This document shows positions 5,256 through 5,805 of a stretch of DNA of 5,805 bases, piece after piece. Each line of letters starts with the position of its first letter. Position 1 is the stretch's first letter. The translations under genes and the position numbers were made by a program. Where the stretch lies: positions 1 to 5,805 of the forward strand of contig DNXU01000307.1 in NCBI GenBank assembly GCA_003505715.1. Reading direction: 5' to 3'. Below the pieces are notes generated by a model. That model ran no database searches and was not told the DNA's origin. It worked only from the letters and a program-made list of their open reading frames with translations. Source of the stretch: Cyanobacteria bacterium UBA8803. GTDB lineage: Bacteria; Cyanobacteriota; Cyanobacteriia; Cyanobacteriales; Coleofasciculaceae.

Positions 5256-5805
5256 ATGTACAAATACCCTCGCACCCCTCATATCGAAGGTTCACGGCTC
5301 CAACCAGGAGATGAAGATTTGGATAGTGTGCCTTTCAGCGTAATCGCGTCTCAATATGTGATAGTCGAAGAAAAAGTAGATGGAGCCAATGCTGCCATAA
5401 GTTTTAGTCCAGATGGGCAAATCCTGTTGCAAAGCCGGGGACATTATTTAACTGGAGGAGAGCGAGAAAGGCACTTTAACTTGTTCAAGCAATGGGCGTA
5501 CAGCCATCTAGGCACTTTCTGGGAGGTGCTAGGCGATCGCTACATACTATATGGCGAATGGCTCTATGCCAAACACACCGTCTTTTATGACTCCTTACCC
5601 CATTATTTCTTGGAATTTGATGTGCTAGATGTTGAACAGCAGCAGTTTCTCAGTACCCAACGTCGCAAGGAGTTACTCGCAGGATTACCACTGGTTTCCG
5701 TACCCGTCCTGTTTTCCGGTGTATTAAAGTCTTACAAGCAGCTAACAGGATTGGTGGGTTACTCGAATTTTATTGAGTCAGGACACCCTTCGGCAAAGCT
5801 CACGG
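5256..5805 (+). CDS. ATP-dependent RNA ligase (Rnl2-like), 3' end beyond the window
   Basis: The gene is open for 183 codons to the edge. ATG at 5256 is supported by the family-typical opening YPRTPHIEGSRLQPGDED. EEKVDGANAAISF carries nucleotidyltransferase motif I (K-x-D-G), with K40 as the predicted AMP-accepting lysine. LLQSRGHYLTGG supplies the following conserved Ser-Arg. YGEWLYAKHTVFYDSLPHYF fits motif III, and LEFDVLD fits motif IIIa. Motifs IV and V (EGLV/K-type) must lie to the right of the window. Such enzymes seal broken RNA ends, 5'-phosphate to 3'-hydroxyl, through ligase-AMP and RNA-AMP intermediates, and are used in RNA repair. There is no strong ribosome site: the region before ATG is T-rich. 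A HIP1 site lies in the coding region (5533-5540). Unlike the genes to its left it shows no damage. Membership within the DNA/RNA ligase superfamily is firm; the subfamily is less so. Confidence 0.9.
   Translation, partial: MYKYPRTPHIEGSRLQPGDEDLDSVPFSVIASQYVIVEEKVDGANAAISFSPDGQILLQSRGHYLTGGERERHFNLFKQWAYSHLGTFWEVLGDRYILYGEWLYAKHTVFYDSLPHYFLEFDVLDVEQQQFLSTQRRKELLAGLPLVSVPVLFSGVLKSYKQLTGLVGYSNFIESGHPSAKLT

Overview
The window looks like accessory DNA from a cyanobacterium, probably a filamentous one. Seven copies of the HIP1 octamer GCGATCGC lie in 5.8 kb. The protein families (CHAT protease, STAND/TPR protein, Phd-VapC pair, IS630-type element, short heptamer repeats) are typical of large cyanobacterial genomes.

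Layout: from 1 to about 4862 everything reads on the minus strand, so the biological order runs right to left. (i) 4862-3790 is a decayed STAND-type regulator: the end of a winged-helix-like region followed by about six TPRs. It lacks its 5' part and carries two frameshifts and one nonsense codon. (ii) 3774-3502 is an intact Phd/YefM-type antitoxin. It overlaps by ATGA with (iii) 3505-3182, a VapC/PIN toxin that has lost its C-terminal third. (iv) 3181-3055 is a short spacer with two hairpin-like inverted repeats, one built from two HIP1 sites. (v) 3054-2705 is a 350-bp non-autonomous IS630-family element with perfect terminal repeats and a TA target duplication. It sits inside (vi) a CHAT-domain caspase-like protease gene (to 1810), which has also lost its N-terminal part and, by an internal deletion, the whole catalytic core. 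(vii) 1819-1190 is a tandem-CBS protein with a C-terminal zinc-ribbon-like end, split by a single in-frame TAA. (viii) 1175-1 is an apparently open multi-pass membrane protein with a central coiled coil. It runs off the left edge through a heptamer tandem repeat.

To the right, 4863-5255 holds a short plus-strand open frame with no start codon and a 12-bp palindrome. From 5256 a well-preserved ATP-dependent RNA ligase gene runs on the plus strand off the right edge.

The most interesting pattern is a former CHAT - CBS/zinc-ribbon - membrane-protein operon. It has tight gene spacing and next to it lie a STAND/TPR regulator, a toxin-antitoxin pair and an RNA-repair ligase, much like a defence or conflict island. 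In this genome nearly every effector has been disabled (CHAT active site deleted, VapC acidic site lost, STAND NTPase domain missing). The antitoxin, the membrane protein as far as visible, and the RNA ligase remain open. Functional links between these parts are inference.
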